Positions 16,994 through 26,440 are shown, counted from the stretch's first letter. The stretch is DNA of 64,000 bases from Thalassobaculaceae bacterium (GCA_029212785.1 JARGOG010000001.1:30586-94585); one strand, 5' to 3'. The notes: a model not told the origin generated them from the letters alone. Numbers and translations: made by a program.

Positions 16994-17956
16994 TCAGAGT
17001 TTGGTGAAGGGCGGTACAGTCGCCAGCAGGCCACGGCTGCGCAGCCGGTCCTGAAGCAGTCCGAAGAAGCCGCGGCGGAAGAACTTCATCACCACGATCA
17101 CCAGGATGGCGAACAGCAGCAGGTGGGCATGCGGGCTGATCTCGCGGAGCACCTCCTGGCCGACCACCAGAAGCACCGCGCCGATCACCGGTCCGGCCAG
17201 GGTGCCGAGGCCGCCGACGATGGTCGCCGCCAGGATCAGGGCCATTTCCGACAGCAGCAGCATCTGCGGCGCGATGACCTGGACGAAGAGATGAGCGAAC
17301 AATCCGCCCGCCAGGCCGGCCAGCAGGCTGGAGACGACAAAGGCGTTGATCTTCCACTTCACGGTGTCGATGCCCATGGCCTGGGCGATGTCCTCATCCT
17401 CGCGGATCGCCTTCAGATACAGCCCGGCCTCGGAATTGACGAACTTGTAGATCGCCACCAGACAGGCCAGCGCCAAGGCCAGCATCACCAGATAGCCGAG
17501 CGCGTGGTTCGGCTCGTCCATCGGGAACAGGTACGGCATCTCCAGGCCGAGGGAGCCGCGGGTGAACTCGTGCTCGATCTGCAGCACCAGGCGCAGGATC
17601 TCCGAGAACCCGATGGTCATCAGGGCCAGATACGGTCCGCGCAGGCGCAGGCACATCCGCGCCAGCACCCAGCCGACGGCGGCGGCGACGATACCGCCGC
17701 AGATCACGCCGACGATCGGCGGAGTGCCGAGATGCAGGCACATCAGTCCGGAGGTATAGGCGCCGACCGCGGCGAAGGCCGCCTGGGCGAAGGACAGCAC
17801 GCCGGCGAAACCAAGCAGAAGGTTCCAGGACGTGGCCAGGATGACGAAGTACAGCGCCGTGGCCGCGACCCGGATCAGGTAGCTGTCGAAGATCAGGGGG
17901 ACGACCAGCGCGAGCGCGAGCGCTACGACGGCGGCCAGTTTCTCAAACCGGGTCAC
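16994..17956 (-). CDS. livM: Branched-chain amino-acid-type ABC transporter permease
   Basis: 320 residues, about 9-10 membrane helices, with the LivM pattern (SWNLLLGFAGVLSFAQAAF, then LRLRGPYLALMTIGFSEILR, then IVGGLGTLAGPVIGA). The GTG start at 17956 overlaps the livH stop as GTGA, with GGAGCGCCGCGC upstream; a longer reading frame extending over livH is rejected. It is the last gene of the five-gene importer operon. Pairs with LivH in the inner membrane. The substrate need not be a branched-chain amino acid; this family also imports amides, urea and aromatic acids. Confidence 0.95.
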   Translation of the reverse strand: MTRFEKLAAVVALALALVVPLIFDSYLIRVAATALYFVILATSWNLLLGFAGVLSFAQAAFAAVGAYTSGLMCLHLGTPPIVGVICGGIVAAAVGWVLARMCLRLRGPYLALMTIGFSEILRLVLQIEHEFTRGSLGLEMPYLFPMDEPNHALGYLVMLALALACLVAIYKFVNSEAGLYLKAIREDEDIAQAMGIDTVKWKINAFVVSSLLAGLAGGLFAHLFVQVIAPQMLLLSEMALILAATIVGGLGTLAGPVIGAVLLVVGQEVLREISPHAHLLLFAILVIVVMKFFRRGFFGLLQDRLRSRGLLATVPPFTKL

Positions 17957-18840
17957 GCGCGGCGCTCCTTCTGACCGAATAATCCATAGGGGCGGATCAG
18001 CAGCACGGCGATCAGCACCAGGAACGAGTAGACGTCCTTGTAGGCGAGCGAGATGTAGACCGAGCCCAGGCTCTCCACGAGCCCGAGGATCAGGGCGGCG
18101 ATCACCGCGCCCGGGATCGAGCCCATGCCGCCCAGCACCAGGATCACGAAGGCCTTCACCACCGGCACGACGCCGACATCGGGGTAGACCAGGAAGATCG
18201 GCGACAGCAGCGCGCCGGCCGCACCGGCGAGCAGGCCGGCCAGGGCGACGGCCGTCATGTTCATGCCGATCGCGTTGATGCCGGAAACGGTGGCGCCGAC
18301 CCGGCTCTGGGCGGTCGCCATCAGGGCGCGGCCAAGCCAGGTGCGGTACATGACCAGCAGGGTGGCGAGGATCAGGACCACGGCCATGGCGGCGGCGAAC
18401 AGCCGGTCGCCGGACAGCCACAGATCGCCGATCACCGGGACCGATCCGGACCAGAACGAATTCGGGGTGTATTCATAGGCACCCGCCGTCGCCAGGGCGC
18501 CGTTCTGCAGGAATAGCGACAGGCCGAAGGTCAGGATGATGGCGTATTCCTCGGGGCGCTCGATCCGGGTCGTGTAGATCGGGCGGAGCAACACACGCTC
18601 CGTGAGCACACCGAACGCCGCCACCGAGGCCATGCTGAGCGGCAGACCGATCAGCGGGTGCAGGCCGAGCGTGACGGTGAACAGATAGAGGGCGTAGCCC
18701 CCGAGCATCAGGAACTCGCCGTGCGCAAAGTTCACGACGCGCATGATGCCGAAGATGATCGTCAGGCCCAAGGCAATCAGGCCGTAGATCAGCCCGAAGA
18801 TAAGGCCGTTGACGATCTGGGACAGGACATAAACGTCCAC
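17953..18840 (-). CDS. livH: Branched-chain amino-acid-type ABC transporter permease
   Basis: 295 residues with the LivH signature (NGLIFGLIYGLIALGLTIIF, then VVNFAHGEFLMLGGY). The GTG at 18840 is chosen because AAGGGAGTG lies at the right spacing; an ATG at 18891 would add 17 residues before the first helix. It forms the membrane channel with LivM. Stop and start of the two genes overlap (GTGA), showing translational coupling. Confidence 0.95.
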   Translation of the reverse strand: MDVYVLSQIVNGLIFGLIYGLIALGLTIIFGIMRVVNFAHGEFLMLGGYALYLFTVTLGLHPLIGLPLSMASVAAFGVLTERVLLRPIYTTRIERPEEYAIILTFGLSLFLQNGALATAGAYEYTPNSFWSGSVPVIGDLWLSGDRLFAAAMAVVLILATLLVMYRTWLGRALMATAQSRVGATVSGINAIGMNMTAVALAGLLAGAAGALLSPIFLVYPDVGVVPVVKAFVILVLGGMGSIPGAVIAALILGLVESLGSVYISLAYKDVYSFLVLIAVLLIRPYGLFGQKERRA

Positions 18841-18906
18841 GGGGACACTCCCTTGGATGCGGCATGGCGGCGGGAACCGCCATGCCGGCAAGTCAGGATG
18901 GGATCG

Positions 18907-20121
18907 TTACTTCGCGATCTTCGCGGTGGCGAAGGCCGGCGGGAACAGGACCGATGCGTCGCCGGCGGCCTGGTCGACCTCGGTGTACTGGAAGATGAAC
19001 GTCGGCACGTCCTTCCACTGCTGGGTCCACACGCCCGGGCCGGTCTCGAACTTCACCGGACCGCGCGAGCCGTCGAATGTCAGGGTCTTCAGCGCCTCGA
19101 CGATCTTCGGGCCGTCGGTGGAACCGGCCGCCTTCATGCCCTCAAGCAGCGCCTGCATGCTGTCGTAGCCCTGCAGCACCACGTAGTTCGGCTCGCGGTC
19201 GAATTCCTTGGTGTAGCGCGCCTTGATCGTCTCGCCGAGCGGGGTCAGCTTGACGCTCGGGCTGAACGGGCAGGAGAGCAGGACGTTCTTGCCGGCATCC
19301 TTGACCGCTTCCCAGAACACCTTGTCGTTCTGCGAGGTGCAGGTGGCGTCCAGGAACAGGGTGTCGGAGGACGGTGCGAAGCCGATCTCGTGCGCCTGCT
19401 TCAGGACCAGGAAACCGCCGGGCTGGGTGACGGCGGAGATGATCATCTCCGGCTTCACCTGGGTCTTGTACTTCAGCAGGACGGGAACGAAGTCCTTGCC
19501 GGTCTTCTCGACGACCTCGTAGGAGAAATCGATGTCGGCGCCGAGCTTGGTGATGGCGCCCTCGATGTTCTTGGCGATGCCGACGCCGTAGTCGGAATCC
19601 TCGACGATCGCGGCAACCTTCTTGATGCCGGCTTCGGCGGCGAGGCCGACCATGTTCTCGGCCAGCTTCGAGGAGTACACGCTGGTGCGGAATACCTCGG
19701 CGTAACCCGCCTCGGTCAGGTTGTCGGACCAGCATGACGCGATGACGAACGGCTTGCCGTGCTGCTTGGCCACCTCGATCTCGGCCGAGCAGACCGAGGA
19801 GTGGTACTCGCCGGCAAGACCGACCACACCCTCGCTGGTGATCAGTTTCTCGGCGGCGGTGGCGCCGACCGGGGGCTTGCCCTGGGTGTCCTCGACGACC
19901 AGCTCGACCATCTTGCCGTCCAGGCCGCCGGCCGCGTTGAAGTCGTCGACCGCCCATTGCAGGCCGAGGACCAGCTCCTTGCCCTGCTGATAGGCGCCGG
20001 GCGAGGAGAGCGGTGCGAGACCGCCGACTTTGATGGTGTCCGCGGCGATTGCCGGGCCGGCGGTCGCGAGCGCTGCCAGGAGCGGCAGGCCAGCGAGAAG
20101 TCTCGTCTTTGTTGACGTCAT
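18907..20121 (-). CDS. Branched-chain amino-acid-type ABC transporter substrate-binding protein
   Basis: 404 residues. A Sec signal peptide (MTSTKTRLLAGLPLLAALAT…AIA) is followed by a Peripla_BP_6 domain (IKVGGLAPLSSPGAYQQGKE, then AVDDFNAAGGLDGK). The ATG at 20121 has AAGGAGG at 7 bases. It sits between livF and livH in the importer operon. The ligand is not predictable; the adjacent IclR-hyuAB genes hint at an amide, hydantoin or pyrimidine-type compound. Confidence 0.94.
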   Translation of the reverse strand: MTSTKTRLLAGLPLLAALATAGPAIAADTIKVGGLAPLSSPGAYQQGKELVLGLQWAVDDFNAAGGLDGKMVELVVEDTQGKPPVGATAAEKLITSEGVVGLAGEYHSSVCSAEIEVAKQHGKPFVIASCWSDNLTEAGYAEVFRTSVYSSKLAENMVGLAAEAGIKKVAAIVEDSDYGVGIAKNIEGAITKLGADIDFSYEVVEKTGKDFVPVLLKYKTQVKPEMIISAVTQPGGFLVLKQAHEIGFAPSSDTLFLDATCTSQNDKVFWEAVKDAGKNVLLSCPFSPSVKLTPLGETIKARYTKEFDREPNYVVLQGYDSMQALLEGMKAAGSTDGPKIVEALKTLTFDGSRGPVKFETGPGVWTQQWKDVPTFIFQYTEVDQAAGDASVLFPPAFATAKIAK

Positions 20122-20158
20122 GTAGAAGCCTCCTTCGTTGCGTCCGGCCACGCGTGTC

Positions 20159-20872
20159 TCAGATCTGAAGCCAGTCCTTGATCAGCGCGTGGAGGTCCCC
20201 TTCAAATGCGTCACGCGCCCCGTCGGCCTTGTTCCTGCCGAGTTCGAGTACGTACACGTGATCACCGATGCGCACCGCCTCGCGGACGTTCTGGTCCACC
20301 AGCAGTACCGTCATGCCCTCGGCCTTGAGCCGTTCGAGCGTGTCGTAAACTTCCTTGGCGACGATCGGCGCGAGGCCGACGGTCGGTTCGTCGAACACCA
20401 GCAGATTGGGCTCGATCATCAGGGCGCGGGCGATTTCCAGGATCTTCTGCTGGCCGCCTGACAGGTCGCCGCCCTTGGTGTTCTTGCGCTCGGCGAGGAT
20501 CGGGAACTGAGCGTAGACCTTGCGCAGCATCTTCCCGATGCGCGCGCCGTCCCGGCGGAACGTCCAGCCGCCCAACTCGATGTTCTGCTCCACCGTCAGG
20601 TGCGGAAAGACCGTGCGCTCCTGCGGCAGATAGGCGATGCCGAGCTCGGCCATGCGGTGCGCCGGTGTGCCGGAGAGTTTGGTGGCGTCGTAGCGCACCT
20701 CTCCCTGGCGGGCCGGCAGCATCCCGCAGATCACCCGTACCAGCGTCGACTTGCCGGAGCCGTTGGGGCCGATGATCGAGGAAATCTGGCCTTTGCGTAC
20801 CTCCAGGCTGACGCTGTGGAGGATATCGACGTCCTCGACATAGCCGGCGACGATGTTCTCGACGACCAGCAT
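20159..20872 (-). CDS. livF: Branched-chain amino-acid-type ABC transporter ATPase
   Basis: 237 residues with Walker A GPNGSGKST, signature LSGGQQKILEIARAL and Walker B LLVFDEPTVGLAP. The short length and QERTVFPHLTVEQN loop are typical of LivF. It follows livG by 3 bp and partners with it on the cytoplasmic side. Confidence 0.95.
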   Translation of the reverse strand: MLVVENIVAGYVEDVDILHSVSLEVRKGQISSIIGPNGSGKSTLVRVICGMLPARQGEVRYDATKLSGTPAHRMAELGIAYLPQERTVFPHLTVEQNIELGGWTFRRDGARIGKMLRKVYAQFPILAERKNTKGGDLSGGQQKILEIARALMIEPNLLVFDEPTVGLAPIVAKEVYDTLERLKAEGMTVLLVDQNVREAVRIGDHVYVLELGRNKADGARDAFEGDLHALIKDWLQI

Positions 20873-20875
20873 GCC

Positions 20876-21607
20876 TCAGCCCCCCAGATACGCGTCGATG
20901 ACGACGGGATCCTCACGGACCTCGGCGGGTGTGCCGTCGGCGATCAGTTTGCCGTTGGCGAGGGCGATGATGCGCTGGGACAGACCCATGATGGTCGGCA
21001 GGTCATGGCTCACCATGATGATGGTGAGGCCGTCCTCGTGCAGCGTGCGGATACGCTCGAGCATGACCTCGATCAGCTTCGGGTGGACGCCGCCGAACGG
21101 CTCGTCGAGCAGCAGCAGGCGCGGGCGCAGCATCAGGGTGCGGGCGAATTGCAGCAGCATGCGCTGGCCGCCGGACATACTGCCGGCGACGGTATCGCGG
21201 AACCGGTCGATGGTCAGCGAGGTGAGCAGTTCCTCGCCGCGGTGGATCAGGTCCTCACGGCTCTCGGCGTCCTCGCGAACCGCGAAACCGGCGGCGAGCA
21301 GGTTCTCCATGCAGGTCATGTGCGGAAAGATGCGCGGCGCCTGGAACATCCGGCCGATGCCGGCGCGCGTCACCTCGTGCATCGACAGGGAGTCGATCCG
21401 CTGGCGCTCGAAGGAGATCTTGCCGTCGCTCAGTGGATAGATCGACCCGACGGCGTTGAGCAGGGTGGTCTTGCCCGAACCGTTGGGGCCGATCAGCCCG
21501 AGCAGCTCGCCGGCAACCATGTTGAAGGACACGGAGTCGAGGGCTCGGTTCCCGCCGAAAGCCAGCGATGCGTCTTCCACCTCGAAAATTGGAGAAGCGG
21601 CCGTCAC
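20876..21607 (-). CDS. livG: Branched-chain amino-acid-type ABC transporter ATPase
   Basis: 243 residues from the GTG at 21607 (GAGGGGGAT upstream); a GTG at 21631 would add 8 residues and lacks a ribosome site. Walker A is GPNGSGKTT, the signature is MSGGQRMLLQFARTL and Walker B LLLLDEPFGGVHP. The signature begins MSGGQ instead of LSGGQ, a minor variant. It is the first gene of the operon livG-livF-SBP-livH-livM, divergent from an IclR regulator. A 9-bp hairpin lies just upstream of its ribosome site. Confidence 0.94.
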   Translation of the reverse strand: MTAASPIFEVEDASLAFGGNRALDSVSFNMVAGELLGLIGPNGSGKTTLLNAVGSIYPLSDGKISFERQRIDSLSMHEVTRAGIGRMFQAPRIFPHMTCMENLLAAGFAVREDAESREDLIHRGEELLTSLTIDRFRDTVAGSMSGGQRMLLQFARTLMLRPRLLLLDEPFGGVHPKLIEVMLERIRTLHEDGLTIIMVSHDLPTIMGLSQRIIALANGKLIADGTPAEVREDPVVIDAYLGG

Positions 21608-21625
21608 GCGATAATCCCCCTCGCT

Positions 21626-21647
21626 CCACACCGCGCATGCGGTGTGG
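21626..21647 (-). promoter_or_regulatory. Stem-loop in the livG leader
   Basis: CCACACCGC-GCAT-GCGGTGTGG: 9 perfect pairs, 4-base loop, ending about 19 bases before the livG GTG. In the mRNA it would abut the ribosome site, so it could modulate translation or protect the 5' end. Confidence 0.4.
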
Positions 21648-21701
21648 GTTGCCTCCCGTCCTCCCTCTGTCCGTGTCGCCCCTGTTCCGGGGTTCGTTTT
21701 G

Positions 21702-21741
21702 CAGTTGCGATATGCGACTGTATTCCGGTTTCCGGAAACCG
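21702..21741. promoter_or_regulatory. Putative IclR operators between livG and iclR
   Basis: Two inverted repeats lie side by side in the divergent promoter region. One is CGGTTTCCGGAAACCG (21726-21741), a perfect 16-bp palindrome. The other is CAGTTGC-GATAT-GCGACTG (21702-21720), with one mismatch per arm. IclR proteins often bind palindromes with TTTCC/GGAAA-like arms, so the adjacent IclR is the likely ligand, controlling itself and the importer. Confidence 0.55.
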
Positions 21742-21795
21742 TAAGGCGGCGAGGTTCGTGCTGTCAATTGCACTTCCGACGCCGCGAGGAGGACA

Positions 21796-22563
21796 GTGGT
21801 GAATGCAAAATCCGACAAACCTCTCAGCCGCTATGCTCGGATCCTGGAAACCGTGGGCGCCGCCAACGGCGGCATCACCCTCAGCAACATCGCCCGTGCC
21901 GCCGGGTTGCAGGTCGGGACGGCGCATCGGCTGGTGAATTCCCTGCGCGACGTCGGCCTGTTGGAACAGGTGGATGGCAGCCGATCCTACGTTCTGGGCC
22001 CCCGGCTGCTGCGGCTTTTGCATGTGGTGGCCTTGCCGAGTGCGGTGGTGGCGATGGCGCGGCCGTTCCTGCGCGAGTTGGTGGCGGAGTTCGGTGAGAC
22101 GGTGTTCATCGCGCGGCTGGCGGGATCGGTGGTCGAGACGGTCACGCTGGAACAGCCGATGGGTGATTTCCGCTCGTATATCCATCCGGGCCGGGAGTGG
22201 CCGATGCACGCGACCGCGACCGGCAAGGCGATCCTGGCGTTCCAGGATGCCGAGTTCATTGACCGGGTTCTGGCGCAGCCAAGGGTCCGTTTCACCGAAA
22301 ACACCTGCGTCGACGAAGCCGCGCTGCGCCGTCAGCTCACCGAGGTGCGCGAGAGCGGTTTTGCCATTTGCGACAATGAGATGGACGTTGGCGCGCTGAG
22401 CTACGCCTGTCCGTTGAAGCTGGACGGGCGGCATGTATTCTACGCCCTCGGCATCGTCGGATTCGCCGACCGCATGCGCCAGGTGCCCGCCGAGACCATG
22501 CGCGGGGCAATCGCCCGCACGGCCGAGCTGATGAGCGCACGCGCGCTGGAAATAGCGGCCTAG
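21796..22563 (+). CDS. IclR-family transcriptional regulator
   Basis: 255 residues. The N-terminal winged helix (RYARILETVGAANGGITLSN, then AGLQVGTAHRLVNSLRDVGL) is followed by the IclR effector domain with MHATATGKAILAF. Two adjacent GTG codons (21796, 21799) follow GAGGAGGACA; either could be used. It lies between the divergent Liv importer operon and hyuA-hyuB (146 bp downstream), and most likely controls both. Confidence 0.94.
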   Translation: MVNAKSDKPLSRYARILETVGAANGGITLSNIARAAGLQVGTAHRLVNSLRDVGLLEQVDGSRSYVLGPRLLRLLHVVALPSAVVAMARPFLRELVAEFGETVFIARLAGSVVETVTLEQPMGDFRSYIHPGREWPMHATATGKAILAFQDAEFIDRVLAQPRVRFTENTCVDEAALRRQLTEVRESGFAICDNEMDVGALSYACPLKLDGRHVFYALGIVGFADRMRQVPAETMRGAIARTAELMSARALEIAA

Positions 22564-22604
22564 ATCAGACGGGATGTTGACCGGCGCGGGTGTCCGAACT
22601 TAGA

Positions 22605-22625
22605 ATTTTGCGATGCAATAATTTA
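22605..22625. promoter_or_regulatory. Shared 21-bp element upstream of hyuA
   Basis: ATTTTGCGATGCA-N2-AATTTA. The same sequence, differing only at the two N positions, occurs at 28943-28963 upstream of the atzG-like/amidase operon. Here it lies about 85 bp before hyuA. The core TTGC-GAT-GCAA is an inverted repeat. It is probably a binding site of a regulator common to both operons. Confidence 0.5.
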
Positions 22626-22709
22626 CGAAAATCGGAAATTTTGCTGATTCGCCCATTGCGCGTCCCGTGCTGAGCGAGGCGGCCGATCTCCGGCGGAGTG
22701 GTGAAGGCG

Positions 22710-24758
22710 ATGGCCCCGATCTGGCGTGTCGGCATCGATATCGGCGGGACGTTCACGGATGTCGTCGCATCGGATTTGGCGGGCGGCGCGGTGCGTGCCG
22801 CCAAGGTTCCGAGCGTACCGGGCGATCCGGTGACCGCCTTGGTCGCGGCCCTGGCCGCGGTCGGCCTGACATGGGACGGCGTCGCCGAGCTGGTGCATGG
22901 CACGACGATGGTGACCAACGCCATTGGGGAGTCGCGGTTTTCGAAAACCGCGCTGGTGGCGACCGAGGGGTTCACCGACACCCTCGATATCGGCCGGATG
23001 TCGCGCGACAACCTCTACCGTCTCGATCTGCTGCCGAAGGCGCCGGCGCTGGTGCCGCCCGCCCTGCGGTTTCCGGTGGCGGAGCGGATGCTGCATGACG
23101 GCAGCGTCGATCTGGCGCTGACCGAGGCGGAGGCCGACCGGATCGCCGACGCGGTGGCGGCGAGCGGGGCGGAGTCGGTCGCGGTCTGCCTGCTGCACGC
23201 CTATCGCAATCCGGCCCACGAGATCCTGCTGGGCGAGCGTCTGGCCCGCCGGGTGCCCCGGGTCGCCCTGTCCCATCGCATCAGTCCGGAGCAGCGCGAA
23301 TACGAGCGCATGAACACGACGGTGCTAAGTGCCGCGGTCATGCGCCGGGTGCAGGATTATCTCGGCAGGATCGGGGAGCGCCGGCCGGAGGGCTCGCGGT
23401 TCCATTTCTTCCATTCGGCCGGCGGCATGGCGGCCATCGGGTCCGTGGCGGATCATCCGCTGATGCTGGCCATGTCCGGCCCCGCCGCCGGGGTTGCCGC
23501 CTCGGCGCGGATCGCCGCCCAGATCCGGGACGAGATCGGCACCGACCGGGCGCTGACCTTCGATATGGGCGGAACCACGACCGATGTCTGCCTGGTGGTC
23601 GATGGGGCCGCCCAGGTCCGTTCCGACCACAGGCTCGGCCGCTACCGCATCCGCCTGCCGATCCTGGCGGTCGAGTCGATCGGCGCCGGCGGCGGGTCCA
23701 TCGCCCGGCTCGACAGCGGCGCGCTTCTGGTCGGCCCGCAAAGCGCCGGCGCCGCCCCGGGGCCCGCCTGCTACGGGCGCGGCGGCGCGGATGCGACGGT
23801 GAGCGACGCGGATCTGATCCTGGGATACCTGGAGCCGGGGCGCCGGCTCGGCAACGCGCTAACCCTCGATCTCACCCGGGCGGAAGCGGCGGTCCAGCCG
23901 ATTGCCGAGGGTGCCGGCGTGTCGGTGGCGGAGGCGGCGCTGGGCATCGCCCGTGTCACCCATGCGAATATGGTCCGGGCCCTGCGCCGGATCACGGTGG
24001 AGCGCGGTGTCGACGGCCGGAGCTGTCCGCTGATCGCTTTCGGCGGGGCCGGTCCGATGCACGCGGTCGAAGTCGCCCGCGCCTACGGTATCCGAACCGT
24101 CGTGGTGCCGGCCCTGTCCAGTGGGTTCTCGGCGCTGGGCTGCGTGTCGGCCAGGATGCGCTACGGTCGCCAGCAGACCGTCGGCATGGCGAGCGACGGC
24201 TGGGATCCCACCGCCGCCTGTGCGGCCCGCGATGCCATCATCGACGAACTCACCACCGAACTGCGCAACGCCGAGGGGACGACGGGCGTGGAATTGACGG
24301 TCGAGGTCGTCGCCTCGCTGCGCTATCGCGGCCAGAGCGATGCCATCGAGATCGCGGATCCCTCGCTGGGCGACGCCGAGAGGCTGGGGACCGCGTTCCG
24401 GGCCCGGCATGATGCGCTCTACGGCTTCAGTACGGACGAACCCTGGGAACTGGCGGCTTTGCGCGTGGCCGTCTCCGGACCGGAGCAGGCGTCGGTCACG
24501 CCCGCCGTCGAGACCCGGGCAGCGCCGGAAGGCACGCGGCGCTGCGTCTTCGAGGAGGGCGGGGTCATCGACACCGTCTGTCTGAACCGCGCGGCTCTCG
24601 CTCCCGGCGACTGGCGCCAAGGCCCGGCGATCATCGAGGACGAGTGGTCGACCATCGTCGTCCCACCACGCGAGCGCTTCCGGGTCGACGGCTTCGGCCA
24701 TGTCCATATCGAGGTGGCCCAGGTCGACGGCGCCCAAGTCGAGGGAGCGTCGGCATGA
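22710..24758 (+). CDS. hyuA: Hydantoinase/oxoprolinase family protein, subunit A
   Basis: 682 residues of the HyuA/HydA type with an actin-like ATPase fold. The N-terminal phosphate loop is GIDIGGTFTDVVA, the central motif FDMGGTTTDVCLV and the C-terminal motif IAFGGAGPMHAVEVARAYG. With HyuB it should hydrolyse a cyclic amide such as a hydantoin, N-methylhydantoin or 5-oxoproline at the cost of ATP; the exact substrate is not predictable. The ATG at 22710 (GTGAAGGCG upstream) is preferred to GTGs at 22698 and 22701. Stop overlaps the hyuB start as ATGA. IclR lies directly upstream. Confidence 0.93.
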   Translation: MAPIWRVGIDIGGTFTDVVASDLAGGAVRAAKVPSVPGDPVTALVAALAAVGLTWDGVAELVHGTTMVTNAIGESRFSKTALVATEGFTDTLDIGRMSRDNLYRLDLLPKAPALVPPALRFPVAERMLHDGSVDLALTEAEADRIADAVAASGAESVAVCLLHAYRNPAHEILLGERLARRVPRVALSHRISPEQREYERMNTTVLSAAVMRRVQDYLGRIGERRPEGSRFHFFHSAGGMAAIGSVADHPLMLAMSGPAAGVAASARIAAQIRDEIGTDRALTFDMGGTTTDVCLVVDGAAQVRSDHRLGRYRIRLPILAVESIGAGGGSIARLDSGALLVGPQSAGAAPGPACYGRGGADATVSDADLILGYLEPGRRLGNALTLDLTRAEAAVQPIAEGAGVSVAEAALGIARVTHANMVRALRRITVERGVDGRSCPLIAFGGAGPMHAVEVARAYGIRTVVVPALSSGFSALGCVSARMRYGRQQTVGMASDGWDPTAACAARDAIIDELTTELRNAEGTTGVELTVEVVASLRYRGQSDAIEIADPSLGDAERLGTAFRARHDALYGFSTDEPWELAALRVAVSGPEQASVTPAVETRAAPEGTRRCVFEEGGVIDTVCLNRAALAPGDWRQGPAIIEDEWSTIVVPPRERFRVDGFGHVHIEVAQVDGAQVEGASA

Positions 24759-26329
24759 GCATCGATCCGTTCACGCTGGAGGTGATCCGCAACGGCCTGT
24801 CCGCCATTGCCGAGGAAATGTCCCTGGTGGTGATGCGCTCGGCCCGCTCGCCGTTGCTGCGCGAGGCGGGGGACCTGTCCTCCGCCCTGACCGACCGGGA
24901 CGGACTGCTGATCGCCCAGGGCCAGGACATCCCGATGCATATGGGTGTCATGAGCTTCACGGTTCAGGAATTCCTGAAGATCGTGCCGCGCGACCGTTTG
25001 AGGCCGGGCGATGTCTGGTTGCTGAACCTGCCGCAGGTCGGCGGCAACCACCTGCCGGACGTGAAGGCGATCCGTCCGGTGTTTTCCGGCGACCGGATCG
25101 TCGCCTTCGCCGTCAGCCTGGCCCATTGGGCCGATGTCGGCGGCGCGGCGCCCGGCAGCTACTACGCCGCCGCCTACGACGCCTGGCAGGAGGGGCTGCG
25201 GATTCCGCCGCTGCGGATCATCACGGCGGAGGGACCGGACGAGGAAAAGCTCGCCATGGTGCTGGCCAATGTGCGCGGGCCCGACGAGCGGCGCGGCGAC
25301 ATCCTGGCCCAGGTGGCCGCCACCCGCGCCGCCGACCGACGGTTCGCCGAGATGTTCGCGCGCTATGGAACCGACGAGGTGGAGCAGGCCTTCGCCGCCC
25401 TGCACGACCGTGCCGAGCGGCAAATGCGGGCCGCGATCGCCGCCCTGCCGGATGGCGTCTATGAGGGCGAGGACTTCATGGATGACGACGGTCACGGTGG
25501 ACCGCCGACGGCCGTGCGCGTGACCCTGAGCATCGCCGGCGAGGAGGCGGTGCTCGACTTCTCCGCCTCCGACGACGCGGTGCCGGGACCGATCAACACC
25601 ACCCGTTTCATCACCGCCGCCTCGGTCTACTACGTGATGAAGGCGATCTGCGGCCCGGAGATCCAGGCCAGTGCCGGCTGCTACCGCCCGCTGAAGATCG
25701 TCACCCGTCCGGGCTCGATCCTCGACGCCCCGGCCGACAAGCCGGTGGTCGGCGGCAATCACGAGACCGCCCAGCGCGTTGCTGACGCGGTGTTCCTGGC
25801 CTTCGCCAAATTCGCCCCGGAGAAGCTCAGTGCCGGCGGGCCGACCACGGCTGGGCTGCTGATCTTCGGCGGCCATCGCGAGGACGGCACCTGGACCACC
25901 TTCTACGAGGTGCATGGCGGCGGCGAGGGCGCGCGCGCCGACCGCGACGGTATGCCGGCGATCCGCGCCCATATGGCCAATGTCATGGGCACGCCGGCCG
26001 AGGTGGTCGAGGCCGAATACCCGATCCGGGTCGAGCGTCAGGAAATCCTGCGTGGCACCGGCGGCAAGGGGAAACATATCGGCGGAGACGGTCTGCGCCG
26101 GGTCTATCGCGCCCGGGTCGACGGGCTGACGCTCACCACCATGTGCGAGCGCATGGTGATTCCGCCCTACGGTCTGGAAGGCGGGGAGGCGGGAGCGCCC
26201 TACCGCCTGACCCTCGCGCGCGCTGACGGGACCGAGGTGGCGCTGCCGGGCAAGACCAACCTGCGCATCGCCAAGGGCGACCGGGTCATCGCCGAGTCCT
26301 CTGGCGGTGGCGGCTACGGGCAGATCTAA
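24755..26329 (+). CDS. hyuB: Hydantoinase/oxoprolinase family protein, subunit B
   Basis: 524 residues of the HyuB family (IDPFTLEVIRNGLSAIAEEM, then DVWLLNLPQVGGNHLPDVKA). The metal and substrate region is recognisable (GGNHETAQRVADAVFLAFAK), and the Gly-rich C-terminus KGDRVIAESSGGGGYG is typical. It forms a complex with HyuA, coupled by an ATGA overlap. Some HyuB features such as the usual DPY…GGTHLPD are altered to LPQVGGNHLPD, so substrate specificity may differ from the second copy at 56810. Confidence 0.92.
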   Translation: MSIDPFTLEVIRNGLSAIAEEMSLVVMRSARSPLLREAGDLSSALTDRDGLLIAQGQDIPMHMGVMSFTVQEFLKIVPRDRLRPGDVWLLNLPQVGGNHLPDVKAIRPVFSGDRIVAFAVSLAHWADVGGAAPGSYYAAAYDAWQEGLRIPPLRIITAEGPDEEKLAMVLANVRGPDERRGDILAQVAATRAADRRFAEMFARYGTDEVEQAFAALHDRAERQMRAAIAALPDGVYEGEDFMDDDGHGGPPTAVRVTLSIAGEEAVLDFSASDDAVPGPINTTRFITAASVYYVMKAICGPEIQASAGCYRPLKIVTRPGSILDAPADKPVVGGNHETAQRVADAVFLAFAKFAPEKLSAGGPTTAGLLIFGGHREDGTWTTFYEVHGGGEGARADRDGMPAIRAHMANVMGTPAEVVEAEYPIRVERQEILRGTGGKGKHIGGDGLRRVYRARVDGLTLTTMCERMVIPPYGLEGGEAGAPYRLTLARADGTEVALPGKTNLRIAKGDRVIAESSGGGGYGQI

Positions 26330-26353
26330 AAGGAGCCGACCTCCTGGCCATGA

Positions 26354-26440
26354 CCCGGACTTGATCCGGGGAATGATCGAGGACCCTGAGACCGGCGTCA
26401 GCAGCACGGTCCTGGATCACCCCTGCGGGGATGCCCAGGA
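26354..26440. repeat. Extragenic palindromes
   Basis: Two hairpins: CCCGGA-CTTGA-TCCGGG at 26354-26370, and a nested one at 26410-26440 with TCCTGG/CCAGGA outside and CCCC-TGC-GGGG inside. The first resembles the CCCGGA(T)CAAGTCCGGG family of extragenic palindromes common in alphaproteobacteria. No second copy is visible in this window. Confidence 0.45.

Noticed and set aside
17957-18421. N-terminal extension of livM over livH
   Set aside because: The extension is a shifted frame of livH; livM has a GTG start with ribosome site at 17956.
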